Origin: Spirochaetia bacterium
GTDB taxonomy: Bacteria; Spirochaetota; Leptospiria; Turneriellales; JAOUOS01
DNA length: 64,000 bases
Direction of reading: 5' to 3'
Assembly: GCA_029880285.1 (NCBI GenBank)
Contig: JAOUOS010000001.1
Coordinates: 1 to 64,000 of the forward strand
The notes under the pieces were generated by a model. The model was not told where the DNA came from. It ran no database searches and saw nothing but the letters and a program-made list of their open reading frames with translations. The position numbers were made by a program, and so were the translations under genes. Shown here one piece after another: positions 1-9,738 of the stretch; the stretch's first letter is position 1, and each line of letters opens with the position of its first letter.

Positions 1-2
1 AC

Positions 3-896
3 AAAAGAATTCATTCTTTAAACGGCATAAGATTGGCCGAAGCGTACGTGCCGCCAAAAAGCTTCCCGACCGGTACCGATGATCTTGGCGGCACAGCAAC
101 GGTTTCTGTGGGTTATTTAATGGCCGAGACAGAAGTAACTTATGGGCTTTGGTATGAGGTTTATACTTGGGCTGTAGCAAATGGTTATACTTTTGCCAAT
201 GTTGGTAGAGAAGGTAATGATGGTACTCTTGGTACATACCCGACGCCTGTAGCGCCTGTAACTTTTACTGAGCCGGTAACGACAATTAATTGGCGTGATG
301 CAATGGTATTTTCAAACGCGCTTACCGAATATTATAACGCGCAAAATAGTACCTCATTAGATTGTGTTTATACGACAGACGCGGCTTATACAACGTGCAT
401 AAGAACGAGTACAAATAGTACAGCAGTAACTTACGGTACATTGGGCAGTGAAGATGACCCTTATGTAAACCCGAACGCGAAAGGTTTCAGATTACCTACG
501 AGCGACGAGTGGGAACTCGCGGCCAGATATATTGATGACGCTAACACTAATGGGACGCTTGATTCGGGCGAATATTACCCGGGAAGTTACGCAAGCGGCG
601 CGACAGCAGATTATAATAACGCGACTGCCACGGGTCTTGTAGCGTGGTATTATGCAAACAGCGGCAGCGTTACTCATAATGTGGCCGACAAAACAGCCAA
701 CGCACTTGGCTTATATGACATGAGCGGTAATGTATGGGAGTGGGCTTTTGACTGGTATACACCCGGGTCTAACCGTGTGGTTCGTGGCGGCAGCTATAAC
801 TTTACGGCAGTCGTCATGCAGGTTGGCTACGTGAACTTCGACTACCCGTATTACGAGGGCGTCGGCTTTGGCTTCCGTCTTTCGAGGACCCCGTAA
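3..896 (+). CDS. SUMF1/FGE-fold protein with DGR-like variable C-terminus (5' partial)
   Basis: The frame is open to the left edge, so the N-terminus lies outside the window; the first in-window start-like codon (TTG at 33) has no ribosome binding site. The protein shows the SUMF1/formylglycine-generating-enzyme (C-type-lectin-like) pattern: 'GFRLPTSDEWELAAR' near residue 150 and 'LGLYDMSGNVWEW' before 'RVVRGGSY', ending 'GFRLSRTP' (numbering from the TTG). The two catalytic cysteines of true FGE, expected after GGSW, are absent, so enzymatic activity is unlikely. Codons 795-887 (residues about 255-285) fall where relatives carry runs of Asn. Here they are mostly NNC codons for V, Y, F, D and G, as expected from adenine mutagenesis of AAC codons. 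Base composition is clearly richer in G+C than the rest of the window, suggesting transfer. Likely a surface-displayed ligand-binding protein; the ligand is unknown. The family call is solid; the DGR role is inference. Confidence 0.85.
   Translation, partial: KRIHSLNGIRLAEAYVPPKSFPTGTDDLGGTATVSVGYLMAETEVTYGLWYEVYTWAVANGYTFANVGREGNDGTLGTYPTPVAPVTFTEPVTTINWRDAMVFSNALTEYYNAQNSTSLDCVYTTDAAYTTCIRTSTNSTAVTYGTLGSEDDPYVNPNAKGFRLPTSDEWELAARYIDDANTNGTLDSGEYYPGSYASGATADYNNATATGLVAWYYANSGSVTHNVADKTANALGLYDMSGNVWEWAFDWYTPGSNRVVRGGSYNFTAVVMQVGYVNFDYPYYEGVGFGFRLSRTP
795..887 (+). other. Putative DGR variable region (VR)
   Basis: The last 31 codons before the fixed end (R-T-P-stop) align to the pattern GGSxNNNANNxxVxxRNNNNPNNxNNNxGFR seen in DGR target proteins of SUMF1/CLec fold. 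At the Asn positions the codons read ttt, acg, gtc, gtc, aac, ttc, gac, tac, tat, tac, ggc, gtc, ggc, ttt. Most keep C as third base while the first two bases vary. That bias is what adenine-specific mutagenesis of AAC codons produces. No template repeat was seen elsewhere in the window, so homing capacity cannot be shown. Confidence 0.6.
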
Positions 897-932
897 CCTT
901 TTAGGTTTTTACATTCTTACCTTTTTATATTA

Positions 933-965
933 CCTGCGGGGCTGCCGATAGGCAAAGCCCGCAGG
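933..965 (+). other. GC-rich hairpin just downstream of the variable region
   Basis: The arms CCTGCGGG (933-940) and CCCGCAGG (958-965) pair. Nested inside is TGCC-GATA-GGCA (943-954), a four-base-pair stem with a four-base loop. It starts 36 bases after the stop codon and is not followed by a T run, so it is not a simple intrinsic terminator. DGR targets are known to need a GC-rich hairpin or cruciform with a tetraloop 3' of the variable region; this could be that element. Function is inferred from position and shape only. Confidence 0.5.
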
Positions 966-981
966 TCTTGTTGGCGGGGTT

Positions 982-1012
982 ATCGGGGTGCAACCCCGAT
1001 CGATTTTTTTTT
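982..1012 (+). terminator. Rho-independent terminator of the SUMF1-fold gene
   Basis: A perfect inverted repeat ATCGGGGT (982-989) / ACCCCGAT (993-1000) with loop GCA is followed three bases later by nine T residues (1004-1012). This is a textbook intrinsic terminator on the plus strand, about 90 bases after the stop codon. Confidence 0.8.
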
Positions 1013-1022
1013 CTAAAATAGT

Positions 1023-1154
1023 ATGCCTTATGAAATAATTACACTTGAGTTTAATCATAAGAAAAAAAGTTTTAATATTGAGGCTTTGAATGAATTTTGT
1101 ATCAATAAAAAGGTGAACCAGACAAAAGTTGAATTTTTTAGTAACCACAAATAA
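1023..1154 (+). pseudogene. Truncated DGR-accessory-like (HRDC-type) gene remnant
   Basis: A 43-codon frame begins MPYEIITLEF and ends VEFFSNHK-stop. The pattern (short beta-strand start, 'ALNEFCINKKV', 'KVEFF') resembles the N-terminus of the roughly 120-residue HRDC-domain proteins often encoded next to DGR reverse transcriptases. That resemblance is from memory, not a search. The frame stops before any HRDC domain, and no other frame downstream continues it recognisably. It lies right after the terminator of the putative DGR target gene, which supports a decayed DGR cassette. It could instead be an unrelated small protein. Confidence 0.35.
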
Positions 1155-3197
<2,043 letters not shown>

Positions 3198-3259
3198 TAT
3201 TAAAATAAAATAAAAATATTTTGCTTTTTTTGATTAAAAATAAAGCCGAAAAACAAAGT

Positions 3260-4012
3260 ATGAAAAAACTTTTCATTATTTTATCAATAACATTAATAAC
3301 AAATATTTGGGCAGGTCCCGAAACATTTGATCATTTAAGTCAGTATAAACAAAGTCAGGTCAAAGAAAAAGGCCCTTCAGAAGAAATAGTTTATTCCGGG
3401 GATAACAATAAAGAGGCACATGCGGTTTATAGTTATAATGATAAAAACCAGTTGATAAAAGCATCTTACTTTTTAAACGATAAATTTGACGGATATACTG
3501 AATATATATACTCTAAAGAAAATTTGGTAGAAGAAAAGCTTTTTAATAATAAAAAGAATTTAATTGAAATTATCAAGTACGAATATGATAAGAAAAATAG
3601 AATAAAATCTTATAAAGTAAGTCAAGAGTTGAATAAAAATACAAATGTAATAGAATGGACTTTTCAATATAATAATGATAAACTTATTTCAGGTTCCAGA
3701 AGCATAGATAAAGAGATTACAGAAACTTTCGTTAATCAAAACGAAAAAGATTCAACGAATATTATTCAGGATATTTTCACTGCTGAAGGCGAAAAAATGG
3801 CTTTTTTTAGATATGTATATCAAGACAATATACTTGTTAAAAAAATAAGAAATGAAAATACCGGAATTAAAAGAGTAGATTATGAATATGATGATAAAAA
3901 TCGAATTATTAAAATATTCTTTTATGAAGTAAAAAGTGAAAAAGAAAGACTAATTAAAACTCATGTTTTAAGATACACATCAGCTATTAAAACATCTTTA
4001 AATAAAGGATAA
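3260..4012 (+). CDS. Secreted protein with YD/MORN-like repeats
   Basis: I chose the ATG at 3260 because it opens a clean signal peptide (MKKLFIILSITLITNIWAG). The mature part, about 230 residues, repeats a pattern of the kind 'YEYDKKNRI', 'YTEYIYSKENL' and 'YEYDDKNRI'. This resembles YD or YwqK-type (MORN-variant) beta-hairpin repeats, suggesting an elongated beta-sheet protein exported to the periplasm or surface. No enzyme motif is visible. It lies 62 bases after thiC and its 3' end overlaps the convergent lpxK by 15 bases. Function unknown. Confidence 0.7.
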   Translation: MKKLFIILSITLITNIWAGPETFDHLSQYKQSQVKEKGPSEEIVYSGDNNKEAHAVYSYNDKNQLIKASYFLNDKFDGYTEYIYSKENLVEEKLFNNKKNLIEIIKYEYDKKNRIKSYKVSQELNKNTNVIEWTFQYNNDKLISGSRSIDKEITETFVNQNEKDSTNIIQDIFTAEGEKMAFFRYVYQDNILVKKIRNENTGIKRVDYEYDDKNRIIKIFFYEVKSEKERLIKTHVLRYTSAIKTSLNKG

Positions 4013-5050
4013 TAATTTCTTTTGAAATATTTTTTCTTTTTCAATAATAGTAAACTCAATTTTTAAATAATAAAAATTATTAAAATCATTAAAAAGATCG
4101 GCAAATGTTTGCAGCCGAATCCAATCCTTTTCAGTTGTTATAATAAAATCGTTTTTATTTGTTTTTTTAATAATTGATTGTATATTTTTCACAGTATATT
4201 TATGATGGTCTTTAAATTTTAATGTTTTCACTTCTTTAACACCTAGGTTTAAAAGCATTTTCTTATAAGCTTTTGGGTTGCCAATGGACGATAGCGCCCA
4301 TATCTTTTTATTACGAAGATTTCTTAAATTAATTTCTTTATCTTTTTGAAAATTAATTCCATATGATTTCGGAAGTTTAATCAATGATACTGGCTTATGA
4401 ATGCTTTTAAATATATTTTGATGTTTAGAGAGTTTTTCTATTGTATTAATTAAAGAATTTAGTTGTGTTTTTGTAATAAGATCACATTTACTTAATATTA
4501 TAAGATGGCTTCTTTCTAAAGCTGACACCGGTTCCCGTAATGAGCCTACAGGCAATAAATGGCCTATACCAAAAGGATTTGACGCGTCAATTATTACAAT
4601 GTCTAAGTTTCTTTTTAAAGCGTAATGTTGAAAGCCGTCATCTAAAAGAAACAAGTTTAAATTATATTTTTTTTTTAATAAAAGGGCAGATTTATATCTG
4701 TTTTTACCTATTGCCACAGGAATATTTTTAACATTTGCCGCTAATAAATAGGGTTCATCTCCGCTGTCTAATTCAGACATTTTAATTTTATGACCATCAG
4801 ATAAAATTCCTCCGGTTTTTTCTTTTCTACCTCCATATCCTCTTGATAAAATACCTATTTTTTTATTTTTTAGAATTCTAGACACGTAAATTACAGCGGG
4901 AGTTTTTCCGGTACCGCCGGTAGTTATATTGCCTATTGATATTACTTTAGAATCAGGAATTACTTTAGATTTTGTAAATCTTTTGTTTAAATAGTTTAAA
5001 AATAAATATATAATTTCAATAGGATTAATAAGGCTTAAAATATTCTTCAT
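3998..5050 (-). CDS. lpxK: Tetraacyldisaccharide 4'-kinase LpxK
   Basis: Inner-membrane kinase that phosphorylates the 4' position of the lipid A disaccharide precursor. The 350-residue protein has a membrane-associating N-terminus, the family P-loop 'GNITTGGTGKTP' (around residue 45), 'ILSRGYGG', 'LLDDGFQHYALKRNLDIVIID' and 'GHLLPVGSLREP', all diagnostic of LpxK. It starts immediately after the stop of the upstream glycosyltransferase, so the two are translationally coupled. Its presence shows that the organism makes lipid A. The 3' end overlaps the convergent secreted-protein gene by 15 bases. Confidence 0.95.
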   Translation of the reverse strand: MKNILSLINPIEIIYLFLNYLNKRFTKSKVIPDSKVISIGNITTGGTGKTPAVIYVSRILKNKKIGILSRGYGGRKEKTGGILSDGHKIKMSELDSGDEPYLLAANVKNIPVAIGKNRYKSALLLKKKYNLNLFLLDDGFQHYALKRNLDIVIIDASNPFGIGHLLPVGSLREPVSALERSHLIILSKCDLITKTQLNSLINTIEKLSKHQNIFKSIHKPVSLIKLPKSYGINFQKDKEINLRNLRNKKIWALSSIGNPKAYKKMLLNLGVKEVKTLKFKDHHKYTVKNIQSIIKKTNKNDFIITTEKDWIRLQTFADLFNDFNNFYYLKIEFTIIEKEKIFQKKLLSFI

Positions 5051-6256
5051 TTAAAATCCGTTTTTTGAAATGAATTGAAATAAATAATCTCCGCTTAAGT
5101 TGATTAGGCACGCGTTTTTTGTTTCATTTGTGCACTTAAAGGAATGAAAAATTTTATAGCAGGGTCTGCATTCGATATTTATAAAAATTGACTTTGAAGA
5201 AGATGAAAAAGGTTGGTTTATTTTTTCGTTAAATGGGCCATATATATTGAAAATAGTGGTTTTGGCTGCGGCGGCCACATGACCTAAAGGGGAATTTAAG
5301 TTTAAAAAGAATTTAGATTTTTCAAGCAGAAAATAAATAGTGTCATAGGATATACCAGAAATTTTATGAACTTTTCTTGAAAATTCTAAAGGTATTTTTG
5401 AAATTACGCTATTTAAATATTCTTTATTATTTTTGCTCTCAATTAATAAAACATGCATTAGTCGGTTTTTTTCAAGAAATAGTTTTATAAAATCTGACAA
5501 ATTAGAAGCGGGCCATTCATTAAAATTAATAATACTGGATAAGTTTATATGGCACACGACAAACCGTATCACATGCAGGCTATTTAATAATTTTCTGGCT
5601 TCAGTACGTTTATTTTCATCAAAGAGAAAAAAAGGCTGAGGCAAATCGTTAATTTTTTTTAAAATACATTCTTCAAAAAGTGATTTAACCTGATATGTTA
5701 AATGGGCGTTATATTCATTAAATCGAATTGAGAAATTTAAGAAATAATTTTTTTTTAAATATTCAATTCCTACTCTGTTTCTTACTCTTAAGAACCAAAG
5801 TAAAAAAGCAATATCAAAAAAAGGGTATGGAAACAATAAAATTACCGTATTGTATTTATTTTTTCTAAAAAAAATAAATTTATCTATAAATTTATCAGAT
5901 ATTGTGTGAATTTTATGAATACTTTCATGTTTTTGAACCGGCAAAGATGCTGGTTCATTATTTATCGAACAGGCAAAATCAACCTTTTGGTTAAAGTGAT
6001 TATACCACAAATTTAAAAAGGGCGAAATTAGTATGGTTTCAGCCGCCGTAAAGGGTTGGTAGATAAGGGTTTTTCCCGGAGCTAAAATAGATTTTCTTCT
6101 TTTTTTACCAAAATTTTGAAAAAACTTTAATGGAAGAGCGAAAATATAAAAGAAACTGTCTTTGATAATTATTTTACAAAAAAACAAATGTGAAGGTTTT
6201 AGTATTTTTTTAAATACTTCTATAAGGCTGTCAAAAATTGTCTTTTGTCTTATCAT
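5051..6256 (-). CDS. Glycosyltransferase family 9 (heptosyltransferase-like)
   Basis: The 401-residue protein carries the GT9 C-terminal signature 'NSPLGHVAAAAKTTIFNIYGPFN', in which the activated sugar donor binds, and a Rossmann-like arrangement expected of GT-B enzymes. GT9 members such as WaaC and WaaF add heptose to LPS core. Direct coupling to lpxK (zero-base gap) supports an LPS-core role, but the sugar cannot be told from sequence. The N-terminal half is divergent from textbook heptosyltransferases. A four-Cys patch near the C-terminus (CRPC, C, C) also occurs in some GT9 proteins. Confidence 0.8.
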   Translation of the reverse strand: MIRQKTIFDSLIEVFKKILKPSHLFFCKIIIKDSFFYIFALPLKFFQNFGKKRRKSILAPGKTLIYQPFTAAETILISPFLNLWYNHFNQKVDFACSINNEPASLPVQKHESIHKIHTISDKFIDKFIFFRKNKYNTVILLFPYPFFDIAFLLWFLRVRNRVGIEYLKKNYFLNFSIRFNEYNAHLTYQVKSLFEECILKKINDLPQPFFLFDENKRTEARKLLNSLHVIRFVVCHINLSSIINFNEWPASNLSDFIKLFLEKNRLMHVLLIESKNNKEYLNSVISKIPLEFSRKVHKISGISYDTIYFLLEKSKFFLNLNSPLGHVAAAAKTTIFNIYGPFNEKINQPFSSSSKSIFINIECRPCYKIFHSFKCTNETKNACLINLSGDYLFQFISKNGF

Positions 6257-6288
6257 TTATATGGTGTAAAATCATAGATAAATACAGG

Positions 6289-6317
6289 TTGACAACTATT
6301 TTTGAATTATATATAGT
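6289..6317 (+). promoter_or_regulatory. Sigma-70 promoter for the DUF368 gene
   Basis: TTGACA at 6289-6294, a 17-base spacer and TATAGT at 6312-6317 match the consensus almost perfectly. The predicted start of transcription is around 6324, giving a leader of about 30 bases before the ATG at 6356. Confidence 0.75.
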
Positions 6318-6355
6318 TTACGCGTTAAATGGCAAAATTTTAATAAAACTGGAAC

Positions 6356-7288
6356 ATGAAACAATATAAAACAACTAAATCTAAATTTATATTGGCAGCA
6401 AAAGGAGCCGCTATGGGTATTGCCGATATAATCCCGGGTGTTTCAGGCGGCACTATTGCTTTAATAAGCGGTATTTATGAACATTTAATTTCGGCGATTG
6501 CTAGAATTGATATAAAACATGTTAAAAATATGATACAATTAATGATATTTTTCTATCATAAAGAAAAAAGGGAAAAAAATATTGAAAATATAAAATCAAT
6601 TCCCTGGAATTTCTTCCTTTCACTTTTGCCCGGTGTGGCCGTGGGAATTATAGTTATGGCAGGATTTATAAAAATTCTTTTAAAAGATTATACTTTTGAA
6701 ACATATTCATTTTTTTTCGGATTGATATTTTTTTCTTTGACAATTCCCTATAAAAAAATGCATCATCATTTTAAAGAATTTATTATTTTAGCTATATTCG
6801 CGGTATTGATGTACTATTTAACGGATAATATTTCACCTGCAGAAAGTTCACATTCAATAATATACATATTTTTTTGCGGGTCCATAGCCATTTGTGCCAT
6901 GATTTTACCCGGAATCTCTGGGGCCTATATTTTACTTGTTTTAGGCGAATATGATTATATATTAACAGCCTTAAAAGAAATGGAGGTTTTCATATTACTG
7001 CCTTTTATCGCGGGAATCATTGTTGGTATTTTTTCTTTTGTTAGAATTATAAAATATTTTCTCTCAAGGCATCATTCGTTGACTATGGCTTCTTTAACGG
7101 GAATTATGGCAGGCAGTCTAAATAAATTGTGGCCTTTCGAATATTTGAGTGCAAACGAAAGTTTTAATGATAATTGGTATATTGCCTTATTCTATATTAT
7201 TTTAGGAATACTTGTTTTATATGGATTAGAAAAGATATCAATACTTATTCAAGATCCAGAGCCTCCGGTTAAATTAAAACATAAATAA
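6356..7288 (+). CDS. DUF368 membrane protein, PopT-like polyprenyl-phosphate transporter
   Basis: A 310-residue polytopic membrane protein with the DUF368 signature 'GIADIIPGVSGGTIALISGIYE' split over the N-terminal repeat and a second related motif 'CAMILPGISGAYILLVLGEYDYI' (residues about 180-200), the inverted-repeat halves. DUF368 proteins (PopT) recycle undecaprenyl phosphate across the inner membrane for cell-wall and LPS synthesis. A strong promoter lies just upstream, and the divergent neighbours make LPS. The family is certain; transport of undecaprenyl phosphate is taken from characterised relatives. Confidence 0.88.
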   Translation: MKQYKTTKSKFILAAKGAAMGIADIIPGVSGGTIALISGIYEHLISAIARIDIKHVKNMIQLMIFFYHKEKREKNIENIKSIPWNFFLSLLPGVAVGIIVMAGFIKILLKDYTFETYSFFFGLIFFSLTIPYKKMHHHFKEFIILAIFAVLMYYLTDNISPAESSHSIIYIFFCGSIAICAMILPGISGAYILLVLGEYDYILTALKEMEVFILLPFIAGIIVGIFSFVRIIKYFLSRHHSLTMASLTGIMAGSLNKLWPFEYLSANESFNDNWYIALFYIILGILVLYGLEKISILIQDPEPPVKLKHK

Positions 7289-7320
7289 ATATAAATTTAT
7301 AAATTAGTAGAGGATATAAT

Positions 7321-7596
7321 ATGGCAGTTAAGTTAATTTTACATGGTAAAGTACAGGGTGTATATTGTAGAAAGTACTGTCAGGAAAACGCTCAGAAGTT
7401 AAATATTAAAGGTTCAGCTTCAAATATGCCAGATAACACTGTTAAAGTTATTTTAGATACAAATGATGAAAAAATCATTGATGAATTTATTCGGCATTTA
7501 AAAGAAAATCCATTTAAATTTTCTTTTTACGGTAATATCACAAAAATTGATATAAATAAAAATGAAAATTTTATTAAAGGCGATTATAATTTTTAA
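7321..7596 (+). CDS. acyP: Acylphosphatase
   Basis: Small (91 residues) cytosolic enzyme hydrolysing acyl phosphates. It has the family motif 'GKVQGVYCRKYCQ', with the catalytic Arg, and 'KGSASNMPDNTVKV', containing the catalytic Asn. Length is typical. It follows the DUF368 gene by 32 bases with an AGAGGA-type ribosome binding site and may share its promoter. Confidence 0.92.
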   Translation: MAVKLILHGKVQGVYCRKYCQENAQKLNIKGSASNMPDNTVKVILDTNDEKIIDEFIRHLKENPFKFSFYGNITKIDINKNENFIKGDYNF

Positions 7597-7712
7597 AATA
7601 AAGAATAAAAATAAACTATAAAGTTGACCGATTCTGTTCTTAAGAGTTTTTTTTATTTACGTGTTCAAAAAAGAATAATCTATTGTTTTTATAAATAGAT
7701 TAAAAAATTTTT

Positions 7713-8378
7713 ATGGCAGAAACAAAAGAATGTATTGAAACCAGAGTAAGCGTTAGAAGTTTTAAATCTGATGATGTTTCTGATGATATAATAATTTCAG
7801 CCATAAAAACAGCGCAAAGAACTCCTTCGTATAAAAACAGTCAGCCATGGCAGGTAGCAATTGTTAAGGGCGATAAACTAAAAGAGCTTTCGGCACTTTA
7901 TATACATTTACTTGAAGAAAATATTCCTTTAAATCCAGATATACCAAAACCTGTTTCATGGCCAGATGAAATTAACATTAGAATGAATGAAACACAAAAT
8001 GATAAAAGTAAAGAATTTAATATCAACTTATCAAATCCTGAAATTGCCTTAAAATCAAAAAAAGCTAATTATCGTTTTTTTGGGGCTCCTTGTGTAATAT
8101 ATTTATATCAAGATAAAATGTTAAATGAATGGTCCATTTTTGATATGGGAGCTTTCGCTCAAACTTTAATGCTTGCCCTATGGAATAAAAAGATAGGCAG
8201 TGTACCTCAGGCTTACTTAACCGATTACTCAACACAAATTAAAGAATTTTTAGGAATTTCTCAAAACAAAAGATTATGCCTCGGAATTTCACTTGGTTAT
8301 CCTAATTATGAAAGTATAATGGCTGTTTTCCGTACAAAGAGAGAAAATGTCGATAGTATTATAAAATGGATTAGATAA
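7713..8378 (+). CDS. Nitroreductase-family oxidoreductase
   Basis: The 221-residue protein fits FMN-dependent nitroreductases: 'ETRVSVRSFKSDDVSDDII' with the FMN-binding Arg-Ser-x-Arg pattern, 'AQRTPSYKNSQPWQV' and a C-terminal 'LGISLGYPNYES'. These enzymes reduce nitro compounds or quinones with NAD(P)H; the substrate cannot be told. It lies one base from the following phosphatase gene, so both are probably co-transcribed. Confidence 0.85.
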   Translation: MAETKECIETRVSVRSFKSDDVSDDIIISAIKTAQRTPSYKNSQPWQVAIVKGDKLKELSALYIHLLEENIPLNPDIPKPVSWPDEINIRMNETQNDKSKEFNINLSNPEIALKSKKANYRFFGAPCVIYLYQDKMLNEWSIFDMGAFAQTLMLALWNKKIGSVPQAYLTDYSTQIKEFLGISQNKRLCLGISLGYPNYESIMAVFRTKRENVDSIIKWIR

Positions 8379-8379
8379 T

Positions 8380-9738
8380 ATGCCTTTGATCAAAGAATAT
8401 GAACAGTTTTTAAATGAAGCCGGCAGAGAAGAACTTGCCGATGAACTTAGAAAATATATAGGTCTTTTACAAATTAATGAAATAATAAGTTCATCATTTG
8501 AAATTGAAAAAGTTTTAAAAGATGTATTAACGCAGGCATGCAATCTTACCAATGCCGAAATTGGGTCTATTTTTTTAATTAACAAAAAAGAAAATGTTCT
8601 TGAATTTAAAGCAACGACAGATCCTAATTATGAGATGCTTGAAAAGATTAAAGTACCATTAGGGCAGGGCATAAGCGGTTACGTGGCACAAACCGGTGAA
8701 ATTGTAAATACTTCAAATGTTCAAAATGATAAACGATTTTACAGTGATGTAGACAGAGTAACAGGAGGCAAAACAGAATCATATTTATGCGTTCCTTTAA
8801 AAGTACGAAATGAAATTATAGGTACGGCTCAGTTATTGAACAAAAAAAACAACGGAATCTTTACTGAAGATGATATTAGAATCTCCCGCGCTTTTAGTTC
8901 ACAAGCAGCCATTGCTATTGAAAGAGCTCTTCTGCATAATGAAGCTCTTTTGAGTGAAAGAATTGAGAGAGAATTAAAAGTAGCGGCAGGTATTCAAAAA
9001 GAGCTCTTGCCGCAAAAAGATCCAGAAATTGAAGGTTATTCTATTTCTGGCACATCAATACCAGCAAGAAGCGTTGGCGGTGATTATTTTAATTATTTTA
9101 TTCAAAAAGAAAATGGAAAAATAAAATTTGTAGATATTATAATAGCTGATGTTTCTGGGAAAGGCGTTCCCGCTTCTTTGATTGTTTCAAACTTTCATTC
9201 GGGTTTACAGCTGCTTTTACCTTTATATGAAAAAATTAATGATTTTACGTATCATTTAAATAATTTTATGAAAGAAAATTTAACAATGGGTAATTTTATT
9301 ACTTTTTTTATTATGCGTCTTTTTCCCGAAGAGGGTAAAATTCAATATGCTAACTGTGGTCATAATCCTCCATATTATTTGAAAGTAAATGAATTAAAAA
9401 ATGAAATTATCCAGCTTAAATCTTCGGGACCAATTATCGGACTTCTCGATAATGTAGATTATAAAATTCATGAAATGAAAATTGAAAAAGGAGATTTATT
9501 AATACCTTTTTCAGATGGTGTTGATGAGGCTCAAAATAAAAAATTTGATTTTTTTGGTGAAGAGCGTACCATTGAAGCCATTACAAAAAGCTTTGAAAAA
9601 GCGAAAAAAGAAGATCATTTGAAAAATGATATTAGTAAATTTATGGTCAAAGAAATATTAAAAATAGTAGATAATTTTAGAGACGGTGCAGAGTTAAATG
9701 ACGATACAACATTAGAGGTTATTTACAGGCTTCCGTAA
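8380..9738 (+). CDS. GAF-domain SpoIIE/RsbU-type PP2C phosphatase
   Basis: A 452-residue cytosolic signalling protein. A GAF domain (about residues 40-185) contains 'VPLGQGISGYVAQTGEIVNTSNV', and a short coiled linker leads to a PP2C/SpoIIE phosphatase domain (about 205-450). Metal-binding aspartates are visible in 'VGGDYFNYF', 'IIADVSGKGVPASL', 'FSDGVDEA' and 'NDDTTLEVI'. Such proteins dephosphorylate anti-sigma-factor antagonists in partner-switching systems; no STAS or anti-sigma kinase gene is in the window. Its end overlaps the convergent mqnA by 20 bases. Confidence 0.9.
   Translation: MPLIKEYEQFLNEAGREELADELRKYIGLLQINEIISSSFEIEKVLKDVLTQACNLTNAEIGSIFLINKKENVLEFKATTDPNYEMLEKIKVPLGQGISGYVAQTGEIVNTSNVQNDKRFYSDVDRVTGGKTESYLCVPLKVRNEIIGTAQLLNKKNNGIFTEDDIRISRAFSSQAAIAIERALLHNEALLSERIERELKVAAGIQKELLPQKDPEIEGYSISGTSIPARSVGGDYFNYFIQKENGKIKFVDIIIADVSGKGVPASLIVSNFHSGLQLLLPLYEKINDFTYHLNNFMKENLTMGNFITFFIMRLFPEEGKIQYANCGHNPPYYLKVNELKNEIIQLKSSGPIIGLLDNVDYKIHEMKIEKGDLLIPFSDGVDEAQNKKFDFFGEERTIEAITKSFEKAKKEDHLKNDISKFMVKEILKIVDNFRDGAELNDDTTLEVIYRLP

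Noticed and set aside
33..896. Active formylglycine-generating enzyme
   Set aside because: The catalytic cysteines after the GGS motif are missing and the region is hypervariable.
930..1148. Minus-strand 72-codon frame opposite the hairpins and remnant
   Set aside because: It runs through the terminator hairpins, has no ribosome binding site and no recognisable domain; the plus-strand remnant is the better reading.
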